From: Tabrizicola sp. TH137 | GTDB taxonomy: Bacteria > Pseudomonadota > Alphaproteobacteria > Rhodobacterales > Rhodobacteraceae | Length of the DNA stretch: 64,000 nucleotides | Assembly (NCBI RefSeq): GCF_002855575.1 | Contig: NZ_PKRQ01000001.1 | Coordinates: 806,001 to 870,000, forward strand | Reading direction: 5' to 3' | In this document: positions 1 to 9,615 of the stretch, one piece after another | How the letters are laid out: each line of letters starts with the position of its first letter | Numbering within the stretch: position 1 is the first letter of the stretch | Program-made: the position numbers and the translations under genes | Notes under the pieces: model-generated | Told to the model about the DNA's origin: nothing | Database searches by the model: none | The model's input: only the letters and a program-made list of their open reading frames with translations

Positions 1-648
1 CGCCCCCGTCACCGCCAGCGGACCAAAACGCAGCCGCGGCCCCGGCTCCAGCGCGATCCGCGCGGCCAGCGTGGCATCAGCATGGTTTGCCACCACCTCC
101 TGCCCCGCGACCCCGGCCTTCGCATGGCCCTGATCGCGCCAGCCATTCACCCCTGCCGCCGCCGCCTCGCGGATGATCCCCGAAGGCGCGGGCTGTCCCA
201 CGGCAAAACCCTTCGGCAGCACCGTCCCCGGTGCCAGCGGCGCGACCCGCGCCTCCGACAGGCGGAAGGCCGGCCCCGGCTCCACCCGCACCTCGATCAC
301 GTCGATCCGGTCCGGCGCATCCAGCGGCGCGATCCCCGCCGCCTCGCGCCCATCGACACGCACCGAGATCACCCCGGAATAATGCCCCGCCCCGTACAGC
401 GCACCCAGCAACCGCCCGTATTCCGCCCGCGCCGCGGCGAACAGATCCTGCGCGTCCTCCTGCCCGTCCAGTTCCGATGCCACCAGAAGGGATGCGCCCC
501 GCAGGGTCTTCACCAGCGCCTCATCCGCCCCCGGTGCGGTGAAGTCCAGCCGTTCCAGGGCCATCACAGGCCCGGCCAGACCGGCCGTCAGGGCCACCAC
601 TGCCGCAACAGCGCGGCAGGGCGACAAACGGGGGGAAAAAGCGATCAA
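1..648 (-). CDS. tamA: TamA-like outer-membrane assembly protein, 5' part
   Basis: The gene runs off the left edge; 216 codons are visible. TTG at 648 is the likely start, with GGAGG 7-8 nt upstream. The product begins with a signal peptide (about residues 1-30, hydrophobic core AVAAVVALTAGLAG, ending near VMA). POTRA-like sequence follows, with the segment RAEYGRLLGALYGAGHYSG typical of TamA. TamA is the outer-membrane beta-barrel of the translocation and assembly module that works with TamB; the barrel would lie outside the window. Membership of the BamA/TamA (Omp85) superfamily is judged from the POTRA pattern. Another Omp85 protein is possible, but the short N-terminal POTRA region argues for TamA over BamA. 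Confidence 0.72.
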   Translation of the reverse strand, partial: MIAFSPRLSPCRAVAAVVALTAGLAGPVMALERLDFTAPGADEALVKTLRGASLLVASELDGQEDAQDLFAAARAEYGRLLGALYGAGHYSGVISVRVDGREAAGIAPLDAPDRIDVIEVRVEPGPAFRLSEARVAPLAPGTVLPKGFAVGQPAPSGIIREAAAAGVNGWRDQGHAKAGVAGQEVVANHADATLAARIALEPGPRLRFGPLAVTGA

Positions 649-673
649 TGAATCCTCCGGGCGCGCTGTTCAG

Positions 674-702
674 ACTATCGCAACTCCCCCAGCGCGGCGC
701 AA
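674..702 (-). promoter_or_regulatory. Possible tamA promoter
   Basis: Reading the minus strand, TTGCGC (697-702) and GATAGT (674-679) are separated by 17 nt and lie 26 bp upstream of the tamA TTG codon. The match to a housekeeping promoter is moderate, so the call is tentative. Confidence 0.3.
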
Positions 703-875
703 TCGCCGTCCCGGAAAGGCTGCCGATTTTCGCCGTCGCTCGGCAGGCCACGTCAGCCCCGCCGGTCAAGGGGCGGCCCGTCGAACCTCTCCTGCCGCCG
801 AAAACATTAACCTCTCGGCCGGCGCCGAACCTCGCAAACGATGAACCTTAACGCCCTTCCATTGCACCGCACGCT

Positions 876-930
876 GCGTGGCCACAGTTTGCGGCACAGA
901 ATGCGGCACGCCCCGCGGTACAGCCGATGC
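876..930. repeat. 12-bp-period repeat element, copy 1
   Basis: After GCGTGGC come the 12-mers CACAGTTTGCGG (883-894), CACAGAATGCGG (895-906), CACGCCCCGCGG (907-918) and TACAGCCGATGC (919-930). The second copy at 48831-48883 has the same flanks and the same 12-nt phasing. The function is unknown; phased sites for a DNA-binding protein are one possibility. Confidence 0.7.
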
Positions 931-972
931 AGCCCGAAAACGGCAGGGTGAAACCCCTTCGCCACCCGAATC

Positions 973-2292
973 CTACTGCGCCGCCAGCTCCCGCGCGGGA
1001 ACCAGAATCCCCTCGCTCACGAAAGACAGGGCCAGCGCCGCCGCCCCATGCGCCCAAAGCAGGTCGCCCCAGGCATGGATCTCGATCGGCGGGCGCGGCC
1101 GCCCGGTCTGGATCGCCAGCGCCTCCATCTCTGCCAGCGTCTCCTGCGCATAAAGGTAATCATAGCGCATCCGCTCACCCGACAGGATGATCAGCGCCGG
1201 ATCGAACAGGTTGATGACATTGGACAATCCCACCGCCAGATAGCGCCCCGCGCGGCGAAAGATCGACCGTGCCGCCGTATTCCCGGCCTTGGCATGGTCA
1301 TAGAGCGACTCCAGCAGCACGCTGATCGACTGCCCCTCCCGATGCGTCCAGTTCAACGCCGTCGTCGCCTCGCGTGCCAGCGCATAGTCGGCGATGTAGG
1401 CCTCAAGGCATCCCCTCTGCCCGCAACGGCACAGCGCTCCGTCCAGTTGCACCTTGGTATGGCCCAACTCCATGCCAAGCCCCTGGGTTCCCCGGTAAAT
1501 CCGGTGGTTGATGACATAGCCCATCCCCACCCCATGCTCGATGGTGACCACCGCGAAATCCGCCAGCCCCCGCCCCGCGCCGAACCACAGTTCCGCCAGC
1601 GTCACGAGGTTGGCGTCATTGTCGATCACCACCGGCAACCCCAACCGCGCCTGCGCCACCGCCGCCAGCGGCACCGCCCGATCCGACAGGACCGACGACC
1701 ACATCACCATCCCGGCCACGGAATCGACAAATCCCGGCACCCCGATCCCCACCGCAGAAAGCTCACCCCGCCCCAGCCCCGCCTTGGCGCAGACCCGGTC
1801 CAGCAGCGTCTCGATAGCGGCCAGCATTTCGGGCATCGTCATCGGCCCGGGCCGCCGCGGGATCACGTCATCGGCGATCAGGTTGCCCGCGAAATCCACG
1901 ATCACCGCCGTATGCTCGCGATCCGAAAGCTTCATCCCCGCCACGCGATGCGCGCCCGCCTTCACGCCCAGCAGGACAGCGGGCCGTCCCCGCCCCTGCT
2001 CGCCTTCGCGCAGGGCCGAAACCTCTTCGATCAGCCCCACCTCGATCAGTTCCTGCGTGATCGTGGTCACCGAAGCCGGGCTCACCCCCAGATCCTTCGC
2101 AACCTGCACCCGCGGAATCAGCCCCGCCGCCCGCACCCGTTCGAACACCTGCTGCCGCAGCGGCCGCAGCGAATCCGACAGTGGAGGAATCAGCGGCCCG
2201 CATCCCCGCCGCCCGTCCCCGGTCTCCTCCAGCGAAGCCTTCGGCAGCATTTCTTCGGCCTCCGAATAAAAAATCGGCAGATAGCCTGCCAT
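973..2292 (-). CDS. xylR: ROK-family transcriptional repressor of the xylose operon
   Basis: A 439-residue ROK regulator. A winged helix-turn-helix lies at about residues 44-90 (VQVAKDLGVSPASVTTITQE). The sugar-kinase-like ROK domain follows, with the zinc motif GHT...CRCGQRGCLE at about residues 275-295. It is divergent from xylF with 193 bp between the genes, the usual arrangement for a XylR repressor that releases the operon when xylose binds. The first ATG (2292) is used, but the N-terminal 35 residues are not typical of the family and the true start may lie further in (for example Met15). The xylose ligand is inferred from the neighbours, not from the protein itself. Confidence 0.85.
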   Translation of the reverse strand: MAGYLPIFYSEAEEMLPKASLEETGDGRRGCGPLIPPLSDSLRPLRQQVFERVRAAGLIPRVQVAKDLGVSPASVTTITQELIEVGLIEEVSALREGEQGRGRPAVLLGVKAGAHRVAGMKLSDREHTAVIVDFAGNLIADDVIPRRPGPMTMPEMLAAIETLLDRVCAKAGLGRGELSAVGIGVPGFVDSVAGMVMWSSVLSDRAVPLAAVAQARLGLPVVIDNDANLVTLAELWFGAGRGLADFAVVTIEHGVGMGYVINHRIYRGTQGLGMELGHTKVQLDGALCRCGQRGCLEAYIADYALAREATTALNWTHREGQSISVLLESLYDHAKAGNTAARSIFRRAGRYLAVGLSNVINLFDPALIILSGERMRYDYLYAQETLAEMEALAIQTGRPRPPIEIHAWGDLLWAHGAAALALSFVSEGILVPARELAAQ

Positions 2293-2379
2293 AACCCGGT
2301 TAAGACTACGTTAGCAGACCGGTAAATGCTGCAACGCCGCATGAACAAGCCGCTTTGATGGGCAGTTCATGTTTCACCC

Positions 2380-2412
2380 ACTAAAATTATTTTGACAACT
2401 GAAATTATTCGG
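2380..2412. promoter_or_regulatory. Likely XylR operator pair around a -35 box
   Basis: Two similar AT-rich elements, ACTAAAATTATTTT (2380-2393) and ACTGAAATTATTCGG (2398-2412), repeat with an 18-bp offset. Each is nearly palindromic around AAATTATT. A perfect TTGACA (2392-2397) sits at their junction, though I do not see a good -10 box at the expected distance. The position between divergent xylR and xylF, in otherwise GC-rich DNA, suggests operators for the ROK repressor. Confidence 0.55.
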
Positions 2413-2485
2413 GCCAATTTCCCGCACGTACCGACGAATCCGTCGGACCGGCCATACGCTGGCCGCATCCATAGGGAGGATACTT

Positions 2486-3511
2486 ATGCGTAACGCAATC
2501 CTCGTCGCCGTTCTGGCGACGGTCGGCTTCTCTTCGGCCGCTCTTGCCGAGGGCAAGAAGATCGGCGTGTCCTGGGCGCAGTTCCAGGAAGAGCGCTGGA
2601 AGATCGACGAAGCCGCGATGAAGGCCGCCATCGAAGCCGCCGGCAACGAATACGTCTCGGCTGACGCCCAGTCTTCCGCCGAAAAGCAGCTGTCCGACAT
2701 CGACGCGCTGATCGCACAGGGTGTTGACGCCCTGGTCATCAACGCCTGGGACAAGGACGCGATCGGGCCGGCCATCGAAAAGGCCGCTGCCGAAGGCATC
2801 CCGGTCGTCGGCTATGACCGCCTGATCGAAGACGCCCGCACCTTCTACCTGACCTTCGACAACGTCGGCGTCGGCCGCATCATCGCCGAGTCGGTCTTCG
2901 CGCTGGTTCCGGAAGGCAATTACGCGATCATCAAGGGCGATCCGGGCGACCCGAACGTCGGCTTCCTGCGTCAGGGCATGGAAGAGGTGATCGGCGCCGC
3001 TGTTGCCGAAGGCAAGATCACCATCGTCGGCGAAGCGAACTCGGACGGCTGGAAGCCCGAGAACGCCCAGCGCAACATGGAACAGATCCTGACCGCCGCG
3101 AACAACGACGTTGACGCCGTTCTCGCGCAGAACGACGGCATGGCCGGTGGCGCCGCTGCCGCTCTGGCCGCGCAGGGCCTGAACGTTCCGCTGGGTGGCC
3201 AGGACGGCGACCTCGCCGCCATCAACCGCGTGGCGCGCGGCACCCAGACCGTCTCGGTCTGGAAGGACGCGCGCCAGCTCGGCAAGGCTGCCGGTGAAAT
3301 CGCCTCGGCTCTGGCCGACGGCACCGCACTGGACGCGATCCCCGGTGCGACCAAGTTCTCGGGTGGCGAGAAGGGCGTTGAAATGAACGCGATCCTTCTG
3401 ACGCCGACCGCGATCACCAAGGACACCGTCAACCTCGCCATCGACGCGGGCCACATCTCGAAAGAGCAGGCTTGCGAAGGCGCGATGGCTGGCGTCGCCG
3501 GCTGCGAGTGA
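2486..3511 (+). CDS. xylF: D-xylose ABC transporter, periplasmic binding protein
   Basis: A 341-residue protein with a signal peptide (residues 1-21, ending SSAALA). The mature part is a type-I periplasmic sugar-binding fold. GKKIGVSWAQFQEERW at the mature N-terminus and NDGMAGGAAAAL further on are typical of XylF. It captures xylose in the periplasm and delivers it to XylH. It is the first gene of the operon, with GGGAGG upstream of the ATG. Codon choice here is narrower than in its neighbours, as expected for an abundant binding protein, and a strong hairpin follows the stop codon. Confidence 0.93.
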   Translation: MRNAILVAVLATVGFSSAALAEGKKIGVSWAQFQEERWKIDEAAMKAAIEAAGNEYVSADAQSSAEKQLSDIDALIAQGVDALVINAWDKDAIGPAIEKAAAEGIPVVGYDRLIEDARTFYLTFDNVGVGRIIAESVFALVPEGNYAIIKGDPGDPNVGFLRQGMEEVIGAAVAEGKITIVGEANSDGWKPENAQRNMEQILTAANNDVDAVLAQNDGMAGGAAAALAAQGLNVPLGGQDGDLAAINRVARGTQTVSVWKDARQLGKAAGEIASALADGTALDAIPGATKFSGGEKGVEMNAILLTPTAITKDTVNLAIDAGHISKEQACEGAMAGVAGCE

Positions 3512-3524
3512 TCCTCTGATCTCC

Positions 3525-3555
3525 GGAATGCCGGTCCCGCGCGGACCGGCATTCC
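3525..3555 (+). terminator. Intercistronic hairpin after xylF
   Basis: A perfect 13-bp stem (3525-3537 with 3543-3555) has a CGCGC loop and is followed by CTTTCCTTTCC. There is no long T-run and xylH continues on the same strand, so partial termination or 3'-end protection of xylF mRNA is more likely than full termination. Confidence 0.75.
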
Positions 3556-3664
3556 CTTTCCTTTCCAAAGGGGGGCGACCACCCCCAAGCCGCGCCGTGC
3601 CGCGCCGCCCTCGCTGCATCCCATGCGATGCGCGACCGATCCCTCTCAACGTCAAGGACGGGAC

Positions 3665-4984
3665 ATGACCGACACAACCCATCAACCGCAGGCCCCCGGC
3701 AAGGAAGATGGCCTGATCGGCCGCTTTCTCCGCGCGACGGAACTTGACCCCCGACTGATCGGGATGGTCGGCGCCCTTTTCCTCATCTGGATCGGCTTCC
3801 ATGCCTATGGCGCGCTGTTTCTCGGCGACGGGTCCTTCCTGACCCCGCGCAACCTGTGGAACCTCTCGGTCCAGACGGCCTCCATCGGGATCATGGCCAC
3901 GGGGATGGTGCTGGTCATCATCACCCGCAACATCGACCTCTCGGTCGGTTCGATCCTCGGCGTCACCGGCATGTATATGGGCCTGCTTCAGGTCGAATGG
4001 CTGCCGCAACTGCTCGGCCTCGGCCATCCGGCCATCTGGGTCATCACGGTGATCTTCGGCCTCCTGCTCGGGGCGCTGATCGGCGCGATCCAGGGCGGCA
4101 TGATCGCCTATCTCTCCATCCCCTCCTTCATCGTCACGCTGGGCGGCCTGCTGATCTGGCGCGGCGTGGCCTTCCTCGCCGCCGACGGCCGCACCATTTC
4201 ACCGGTTGACCCGACCTTCGCCCTGATCGGCGGCGGCCCCTACGGCGCCATCGGCGCAACAGGAAGCTGGATCGTCTGCGCCCTCGGCTGCGCGGGGGTC
4301 ATCTGGCTGGTGATGAACGGGCGCAAGAACCGCCGTCTGCACGGCTTCGCCCTGCGTCCGGCATGGGCGGAATGGTTCATGGGCCTTCTCGGCTGCGGCT
4401 TCATCATCGGCGCGACACTCGTCGTGAATGCCTATCCCTGGCCCAAGGGCATCCTTCAGCAGTATTATCAAAGCCTTGGCCAGGAAGTGCCCGAAGATGC
4501 CTTCATCGCCCATGGTTTTGCCTATCCGGTGCTGATCCTCGCCGTTGTCGGCATCCTCATGACGATCCTGATGACGCGCACCCGTTTCGGCCGCTATGTC
4601 TTCGCCATCGGCGGCAACCCCGAAGCGGCAGCCCTGTCGGGCATCAACACGCGCGCCATGACGGTCAAGATCTTCACCCTCATGGGGGGGCTGGCCGGCC
4701 TCGCGGGCGTGATCGCTTCGGCCCGCCTGAACTCGGCCACCAACGCACTCGGCGACCTTGACGAACTCTATGTCATCGCCGCCGCCGTGGTGGGCGGCAC
4801 CTCGCTCGCCGGCGGCGTCGGCACGATCTACGGCGCGATCATCGGCGCGCTGGTGCTCGTCTCGCTGCAAACCGGCATGGTGCTCATCGGCTTCGGCGAT
4901 GGCTCCTACCGCAAGATCGTCATCGGCGCGGCCCTCGTCATCGCCGTCTGGCTCGACATCGTCTATCGCAAGCGCATCAAGTAA
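3665..4984 (+). CDS. xylH: D-xylose ABC transporter, permease
   Basis: The start at 3665 gives 439 residues beginning [16 protein letters not shown], with AGGA upstream; an earlier in-frame ATG at 3623 lacks a good ribosome-binding site. The protein is an integral membrane permease of the ribose/xylose type with about ten hydrophobic segments. [11 protein letters not shown] and the C-terminal [22 protein letters not shown] are family hallmarks. It forms the membrane channel with XylG and receives xylose from XylF. xylG starts 14 bp downstream. Confidence 0.92.
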   Translation: MTDTTHQPQAPGKEDGLIGRFLRATELDPRLIGMVGALFLIWIGFHAYGALFLGDGSFLTPRNLWNLSVQTASIGIMATGMVLVIITRNIDLSVGSILGVTGMYMGLLQVEWLPQLLGLGHPAIWVITVIFGLLLGALIGAIQGGMIAYLSIPSFIVTLGGLLIWRGVAFLAADGRTISPVDPTFALIGGGPYGAIGATGSWIVCALGCAGVIWLVMNGRKNRRLHGFALRPAWAEWFMGLLGCGFIIGATLVVNAYPWPKGILQQYYQSLGQEVPEDAFIAHGFAYPVLILAVVGILMTILMTRTRFGRYVFAIGGNPEAAALSGINTRAMTVKIFTLMGGLAGLAGVIASARLNSATNALGDLDELYVIAAAVVGGTSLAGGVGTIYGAIIGALVLVSLQTGMVLIGFGDGSYRKIVIGAALVIAVWLDIVYRKRIK

Positions 4985-4998
4985 GGGGGGACCAGAAG

Positions 4999-5763
4999 AT
5001 GACCAATCCCAATCGTGGCACCCCTCTGGTCGAGATGCGCGACATCTCGATCTCCTTCGGCGGGATCAAGGCGGTCGATCATGTCACCGTCGATCTCTAT
5101 CCCGGCGAGGTCGTGGGTCTTCTCGGCCATAACGGCGCAGGCAAATCCACGCTGATCAAATGCCTCTCCGGTGCCTATCAGCCGGATACCGGCGACATCT
5201 ACATCAACGGCGAGAGGGTGGAGATCAACAACCCCCGCGACGCCCGCTCGCAGAACATCGAGACGATCTACCAGACCCTCGCGCTTGCCGACAATCTCGA
5301 CGCCGCCTCGAACCTCTTCCTGGGGCGCGAGATCGTGAACAGCTTCGGCTTCGTCGATGAAACGAAGATGGAGGCCGAGACGCGCAAGATCATGGCGCGC
5401 CTCAACCCCAACTTCCGCAAGTTCAACGTGCCGGTTTCCGCCCTCTCCGGCGGTCAGCGCCAGTCGGTCGCCATCGCCCGCGCCGTCTATTTCAACGCCA
5501 AGATCCTGATCATGGACGAACCCACCGCCGCGCTCGGCCCGCACGAAACGCAGATGGTGTCCGAACTGATCCAGGAACTGAAGGCACAGGGTCTGGGCAT
5601 CTTCCTGATCGAACACGACATCCACAACGTGATGAAACTCTGCGACCGCGCCTCGGTCATGAAGAACGGTCAGCTTGTCGGCACCGTCAACGTGAACGAA
5701 GTGACGGACGAAGACATCCTCGGGATGATCATCCTCGGCAAGAAACCGGCAAAGGCTGCGTGA
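4999..5763 (+). CDS. xylG: Xylose ABC transporter ATP-binding protein, single-domain form
   Basis: 254 residues with one complete ABC cassette: Walker A GHNGAGKS (about 42-49), signature LSGGQRQ (about 148-154), Walker B ILIMDEP (about 169-175) and switch EHD. Enterobacterial XylG has two fused cassettes and about twice this length. This half-size form resembles FrcA-type proteins of alphaproteobacteria and would work as a homodimer. It energises XylH. Its TGA overlaps the ATG of xylB by one base, indicating translational coupling. Confidence 0.88.
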   Translation: MTNPNRGTPLVEMRDISISFGGIKAVDHVTVDLYPGEVVGLLGHNGAGKSTLIKCLSGAYQPDTGDIYINGERVEINNPRDARSQNIETIYQTLALADNLDAASNLFLGREIVNSFGFVDETKMEAETRKIMARLNPNFRKFNVPVSALSGGQRQSVAIARAVYFNAKILIMDEPTAALGPHETQMVSELIQELKAQGLGIFLIEHDIHNVMKLCDRASVMKNGQLVGTVNVNEVTDEDILGMIILGKKPAKAA

Positions 5764-7199
5764 TGTATATCGGCCTCGACCTCGGCACGTCCGGCCTCAA
5801 GGGCGTGCTGATCGACGACGCGCAAAAGGTGCTGGCCGAGGCCAGCGCCCCCCTTTCCGTCTCGCGCCCCCACGAAGGCTGGTCCGAACAATCCCCCGCC
5901 GACTGGATCGCGGCGGCGGAAACCGTGATGGACGCGCTGGCACCGCATGGCCTGACCGGGGTCCGCGCCATCGGTCTGTCCGGCCAGATGCACGGCGCGA
6001 CCCTCCTCGATCAGGCAGACGAGGTGCTGCGCCCCTGCATCCTGTGGAACGACACCCGCAGCCATGAAGAGGCCGCCGAACTCGACGGCGACCCGCTCTT
6101 CCGCCGCGTGACCGGCAATATCGTCTTTCCCGGCTTCACCGCGCCGAAACTGCTCTGGGTGCAGCGTCACGAACCCCGCCTCTGGGAAAAGGTCGCGCGG
6201 CTGCTGCTGCCCAAGGATTACCTCCGCCTCTGGCTGACCGGCGAACATGTCGCCGAAATGTCCGATGCCGCCGGGACAAGCTGGCTGGATACGGGCCGCC
6301 GCGACTGGTCCGACGACTGCCTCGCCGCGACAGGCCTGACACGCGCCCACATGCCGCGCCTTGTCGAAGGCTCCGAAGTCTCCGGCAAGCTGCGCGACGC
6401 GCTCGCCTCGCGCTGGGGCCTGCCCAAGGGCGTGGTCATCGCAGGTGGCGGTGGCGACAATGCCGCCTCCGGCGTGGGGGTAGGCGTGGTGAAGGCAGGC
6501 GATGCCTTTGTCTCGCTCGGCACCTCCGGCGTCCTTTTCGCCGCCAATGACGGCTATCAGCCTGCACCGGAAACCGCCGTCCACACCTTCTGCCACGCCC
6601 TGCCGAACACCTGGCACCAGATGGGCGTGATCCTTGCCGCGACCGATGCGCTGAACTGGTATGCGGGCCTTGTGGGCGATACCGCCGCCAACCTGACCGG
6701 GGGCCTCGGCGATCTCAGGGCGCCGTCCAAGACTCTGTTCCTGCCCTATCTCGGCGGCGAACGCACACCGCTGAACGATGCCGCCATCCGTGGTGCCTTC
6801 CTCGGCCTCGAACATGCGACGGACCGCGCCACCGCCACCCGCGCCGTGCTGGAAGGCGTCACCTTCGCCATCCGCGACAGCCGCGACGCGCTGGCAGCCA
6901 CCGGCACGCGGATCGACCGCCTGCTTGCCGTCGGCGGGGGTTCGCGCTCCGACTACTGGCTCAAGGCCATCGCCACCGCGCTCGACATCCCCGTCCACCT
7001 TCCCGTGGCGGGCGATTTCGGCGGGGCCTTCGGCGCCGCCCGCCTCGCGCTCATGGCCGCGACCGGGGCCGGGGCAGAGATTGCCACCCTTCCCCCCATC
7101 GCGCGCAGCATCGACCCGGACCGCAGCTTGACCGCCGCCTTCGACGCAGGCCATGCCCGCTATCGCGCCGCACAATCCGCCATCAAGGGACTGACATGA
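5763..7199 (+). CDS. xylB: Xylulokinase
   Basis: An FGGY-family kinase of 478 residues. ATG at 5763 overlaps the xylG stop (TGATG); an in-frame GTG three bases earlier is less likely. N-terminal DLGTSGLKG is the phosphate-binding loop. GLSGQMHG at about residue 75 and [10 protein letters not shown] near residue 227 are xylulokinase motifs, and GGGSRSDYW near residue 396 closes the ATP site. It phosphorylates D-xylulose to xylulose 5-phosphate, which enters the pentose phosphate pathway. It is coupled to xylA by an ATGA overlap. Confidence 0.95.
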   Translation: MYIGLDLGTSGLKGVLIDDAQKVLAEASAPLSVSRPHEGWSEQSPADWIAAAETVMDALAPHGLTGVRAIGLSGQMHGATLLDQADEVLRPCILWNDTRSHEEAAELDGDPLFRRVTGNIVFPGFTAPKLLWVQRHEPRLWEKVARLLLPKDYLRLWLTGEHVAEMSDAAGTSWLDTGRRDWSDDCLAATGLTRAHMPRLVEGSEVSGKLRDALASRWGLPKGVVIAGGGGDNAASGVGVGVVKAGDAFVSLGTSGVLFAANDGYQPAPETAVHTFCHALPNTWHQMGVILAATDALNWYAGLVGDTAANLTGGLGDLRAPSKTLFLPYLGGERTPLNDAAIRGAFLGLEHATDRATATRAVLEGVTFAIRDSRDALAATGTRIDRLLAVGGGSRSDYWLKAIATALDIPVHLPVAGDFGGAFGAARLALMAATGAGAEIATLPPIARSIDPDRSLTAAFDAGHARYRAAQSAIKGLT

Positions 7200-8497
7200 C
7201 CGACTTCTTCAAGGGCATCCCCCAGATCACCTACGAGGGGCCCGCCTCGACCAACGAATTCGCCTTCCGGCACTACAACCCGGATGAGGTGATCCTCGGC
7301 AAGCGGATGGAAGACCACATGCGCTTTGCCATCGCCTATTGGCACAGCTTCGCCTGGCCGGGCGGCGATCCCTTCGGCGGCCAGACCTTCAATCGCCCCT
7401 GGTTCGGCGACACGATGGCGCTGGCAAAGCTGAAGGCCGATGTCGCCTTCGAGATGTTCGACATCCTCGGCGCGCCCTTCTACTGCTTCCACGATGCCGA
7501 CGTCCGCCCCGAAGGCGCGACCTTCGCGGAATCGAAGCGCAATCTCGACGAAATCGTCGATTACCTCGGCGAAAAGCAGTCCTCCCACAAGACACAGCTC
7601 CTCTGGGGCACCGCCAACATGTTCAGCCACCGCCGCTGGATGTCAGGTGCTGCGACGAACCCCGATCCCGATGTCTATGCCTATGCCGCCGCCACCGTGA
7701 AGGCCAACATGGACGCCACGCACAAGCTGGGCGGGGCGAATTACGTCCTCTGGGGCGGGCGCGAAGGCTATGAGACGCTCTTGAACACCGACCTGAAGGC
7801 CGAACGTGATCATGCCGGCCGCTTCCTGCAACAGGTGGTGGAATACAAGCACAAGATCGGCTTCAAGGGCGCGATCCTGATCGAACCCAAACCGCAGGAA
7901 CCGTCCAAGCATCAGTATGATTACGATGTGGCCACGGTTTACGGCTTCCTCATCCAGTTCGGTCTGGAAAAGGAAGTGAAGGTGAACATCGAACAGGGCC
8001 ACGCCATCCTCGCGGGCCACAGCTTCGAACATGAAATCGCCCTCGCCGCCGCCCTCGGCATCTTCGGCTCCATCGACATGAACCGGAACGATTACCAATC
8101 CGGCTGGGACACCGACCAGTTCCCCAACAACCATGCGGAAAAGGCGCTGGCCTTCTACGAAATCCTGCGCGCGGGCGGCTATACCACCGGCGGCACCAAT
8201 TTCGACGCCAAGATCCGCCGCCAGTCGCTTGACCCCGAAGACCTCATCCTCGCCCATGTCGGCGGGATGGACACCTGCGCCCGCGCCCTGAAATCCGCCG
8301 CCGCGCTGCTTCAGGATGGCGCGCTGGAAAAGGCCCGCGCCGACCGCTACGCAGGCTGGGAGAAACCCGAGGCAAAAGCGCTGCTCTCCGGATCGCTCGA
8401 AGATGCGGCGGCAGTCGTCACGGCAAAGGGTCTGAACCCCGAACCGAAGTCCGGGCGTCAGGAACGGCTGGAAAACCTCTGGAACCGCTTCATCTGA
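7196..8497 (+). CDS. xylA: Xylose isomerase
   Basis: 433 residues, the usual length of the longer class of xylose isomerase. Visible active-site segments are YCFHDADV (catalytic His), WGGREGYE, the metal-binding [32 protein letters not shown] and SIDMNRND. It converts D-xylose to D-xylulose in the cytoplasm using divalent metal ions. The ATG overlaps the xylB stop (ATGA). With xylB it forms the isomerase route of xylose breakdown, so the oxidative dehydrogenase route need not be assumed. Confidence 0.96.
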   Translation: MTDFFKGIPQITYEGPASTNEFAFRHYNPDEVILGKRMEDHMRFAIAYWHSFAWPGGDPFGGQTFNRPWFGDTMALAKLKADVAFEMFDILGAPFYCFHDADVRPEGATFAESKRNLDEIVDYLGEKQSSHKTQLLWGTANMFSHRRWMSGAATNPDPDVYAYAAATVKANMDATHKLGGANYVLWGGREGYETLLNTDLKAERDHAGRFLQQVVEYKHKIGFKGAILIEPKPQEPSKHQYDYDVATVYGFLIQFGLEKEVKVNIEQGHAILAGHSFEHEIALAAALGIFGSIDMNRNDYQSGWDTDQFPNNHAEKALAFYEILRAGGYTTGGTNFDAKIRRQSLDPEDLILAHVGGMDTCARALKSAAALLQDGALEKARADRYAGWEKPEAKALLSGSLEDAAAVVTAKGLNPEPKSGRQERLENLWNRFI

Positions 8498-8519
8498 TAC
8501 GCCCAACCCAAGCACACCC

Positions 8520-8550
8520 AGCGGCGGTGCGGCCCACGCGCCGCCGCTTT
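8520..8550 (+). terminator. Hairpin between xylA and the aldo/keto reductase gene
   Basis: A 12-bp stem with one G:T pair (8520-8531 with 8537-8548, loop GCCCA) is followed by TTTCC only. It probably attenuates or stabilises the transcript instead of ending it, because the next gene follows within 20 bp. Confidence 0.5.
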
Positions 8551-8567
8551 CCATGACGGAGGATCCC

Positions 8568-9596
8568 ATGCGCTACACCCCCGCCGCCGACCGCTATTCC
8601 AGGATGATCTACCGCCCCTGCGGAACATCCGGGCTGAAACTTCCCGCCATTTCCCTCGGCCTCTGGCACAACTTCGGCCATGACACCCCGCATGACACCA
8701 AGCGCGCCATCTGCCAGACGGCCTTCGACCTCGGCATCACCCATTTCGACCTTGCCAACAACTACGGCCCGCCCCCCGGCAGCGCCGAAGAGGCCTTTGG
8801 CGAAATCCTCAAGACCGACTTCGCCGGATACCGCGACGAACTCATCATCTCCTCCAAGGCGGGTTACCTGATGTGGGACGGCCCCTATGGCGAATGGGGC
8901 AGCCGCAAGTACCTCATCGCCTCCTGCGACCAGTCGCTGAAACGGATGGGGCTGGATTACGTCGATATCTTCTATTCCCACCGCTTCGATCCCGACACGC
9001 CGCTGGAAGAAACCATGCTGGCGCTCGATCACATCGTCCGCTCCGGCCGCGCGCTCTATGTCGGCATCTCCAGCTACAACAGCCAGCGCACGCGCGAGGC
9101 CTATGCGATCCTCAAGGACCTCAAGACCCCCTTCATCATCCACCAGCCCAGCTACAACATCCTGAACCGCTGGGTGGAAACGGATGGTCTGAAAGACACG
9201 CTGGCCGACCTCGGCCTCGGCTCCATCGCCTTCACGCCGCTGGCCCAGGGCATCCTGACGAAGAAATACCTGAACGGCATCCCGGCAAACAGCCGCGCCG
9301 CGCAGGGCAAATCGCTCGACCCGGCCACGATCACCGACCGCGCCCTCGCCTCCGTCCGCGCCCTCGACGCCCTCGCACAAAAGCGCGGCCAGACGCTCGC
9401 CCAGATGGCCATCGCCTGGGTCCTGCGCAACGGCGGCATCACCACCGCCCTGATCGGCGCATCGAAACCCGAACAGGTCGTCGATTGCGCAGGCGCCATC
9501 CACAACCTCGACTTCACGCCCGAGGAACTGGCTGAAATCGACCGCATCAGCGAAGAGAAGGACATCAACCTCTGGGCCCGATCCTCGGCCGAATAG
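8568..9596 (+). CDS. Aldo/keto reductase, L-glyceraldehyde 3-phosphate reductase type
   Basis: The start at 8568 is chosen because GGAGG lies 5 nt upstream; an ATG 15 bp earlier has no such site. The 342-residue product shows the AKR catalytic tetrad: Asp and Tyr in FDLANNYGPPPGS, Lys in IISSKAGY and His in IFYSHRFDPDTPLEET. The sequence is close to the E. coli YghZ/GpR (MgrA) group, which reduces L-glyceraldehyde 3-phosphate and some aldehydes with NADPH. It is the last gene of the xylose operon, so a role in sugar-aldehyde clean-up or as an auxiliary pentose reductase is inferred. Confidence 0.85.
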   Translation: MRYTPAADRYSRMIYRPCGTSGLKLPAISLGLWHNFGHDTPHDTKRAICQTAFDLGITHFDLANNYGPPPGSAEEAFGEILKTDFAGYRDELIISSKAGYLMWDGPYGEWGSRKYLIASCDQSLKRMGLDYVDIFYSHRFDPDTPLEETMLALDHIVRSGRALYVGISSYNSQRTREAYAILKDLKTPFIIHQPSYNILNRWVETDGLKDTLADLGLGSIAFTPLAQGILTKKYLNGIPANSRAAQGKSLDPATITDRALASVRALDALAQKRGQTLAQMAIAWVLRNGGITTALIGASKPEQVVDCAGAIHNLDFTPEELAEIDRISEEKDINLWARSSAE

Positions 9597-9599
9597 CGG

Positions 9600-9615
9600 G
9601 GCAGGAACGCCTGCC
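9600..9615 (+). terminator. Weak hairpin at the end of the xylose operon
   Basis: GGCAGG (9600-9605), loop AACG and CCTGCC (9610-9615) form a 6-bp stem directly after the reductase stop, followed by TTCGTATTTCC. It is a weak but correctly placed terminator candidate. Confidence 0.4.

Larger units (their letters stand above)
649..972. other. Intergenic region between xylR and tamA
   Basis: This 324-bp stretch has no convincing gene. It holds a possible tamA promoter near 674-702 and, at 876-930, an element with 12-bp periodicity that recurs between dnaA and dnaN. Short open frames here have no ribosome-binding site or recognisable protein pattern. Confidence 0.6.

Noticed and set aside
1048-2325. 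Long plus-strand open frame opposite xylR
   Set aside because: Its product is rich in Arg, His and Pro with no family pattern; it mirrors the codon bias of the ROK gene on the other strand.
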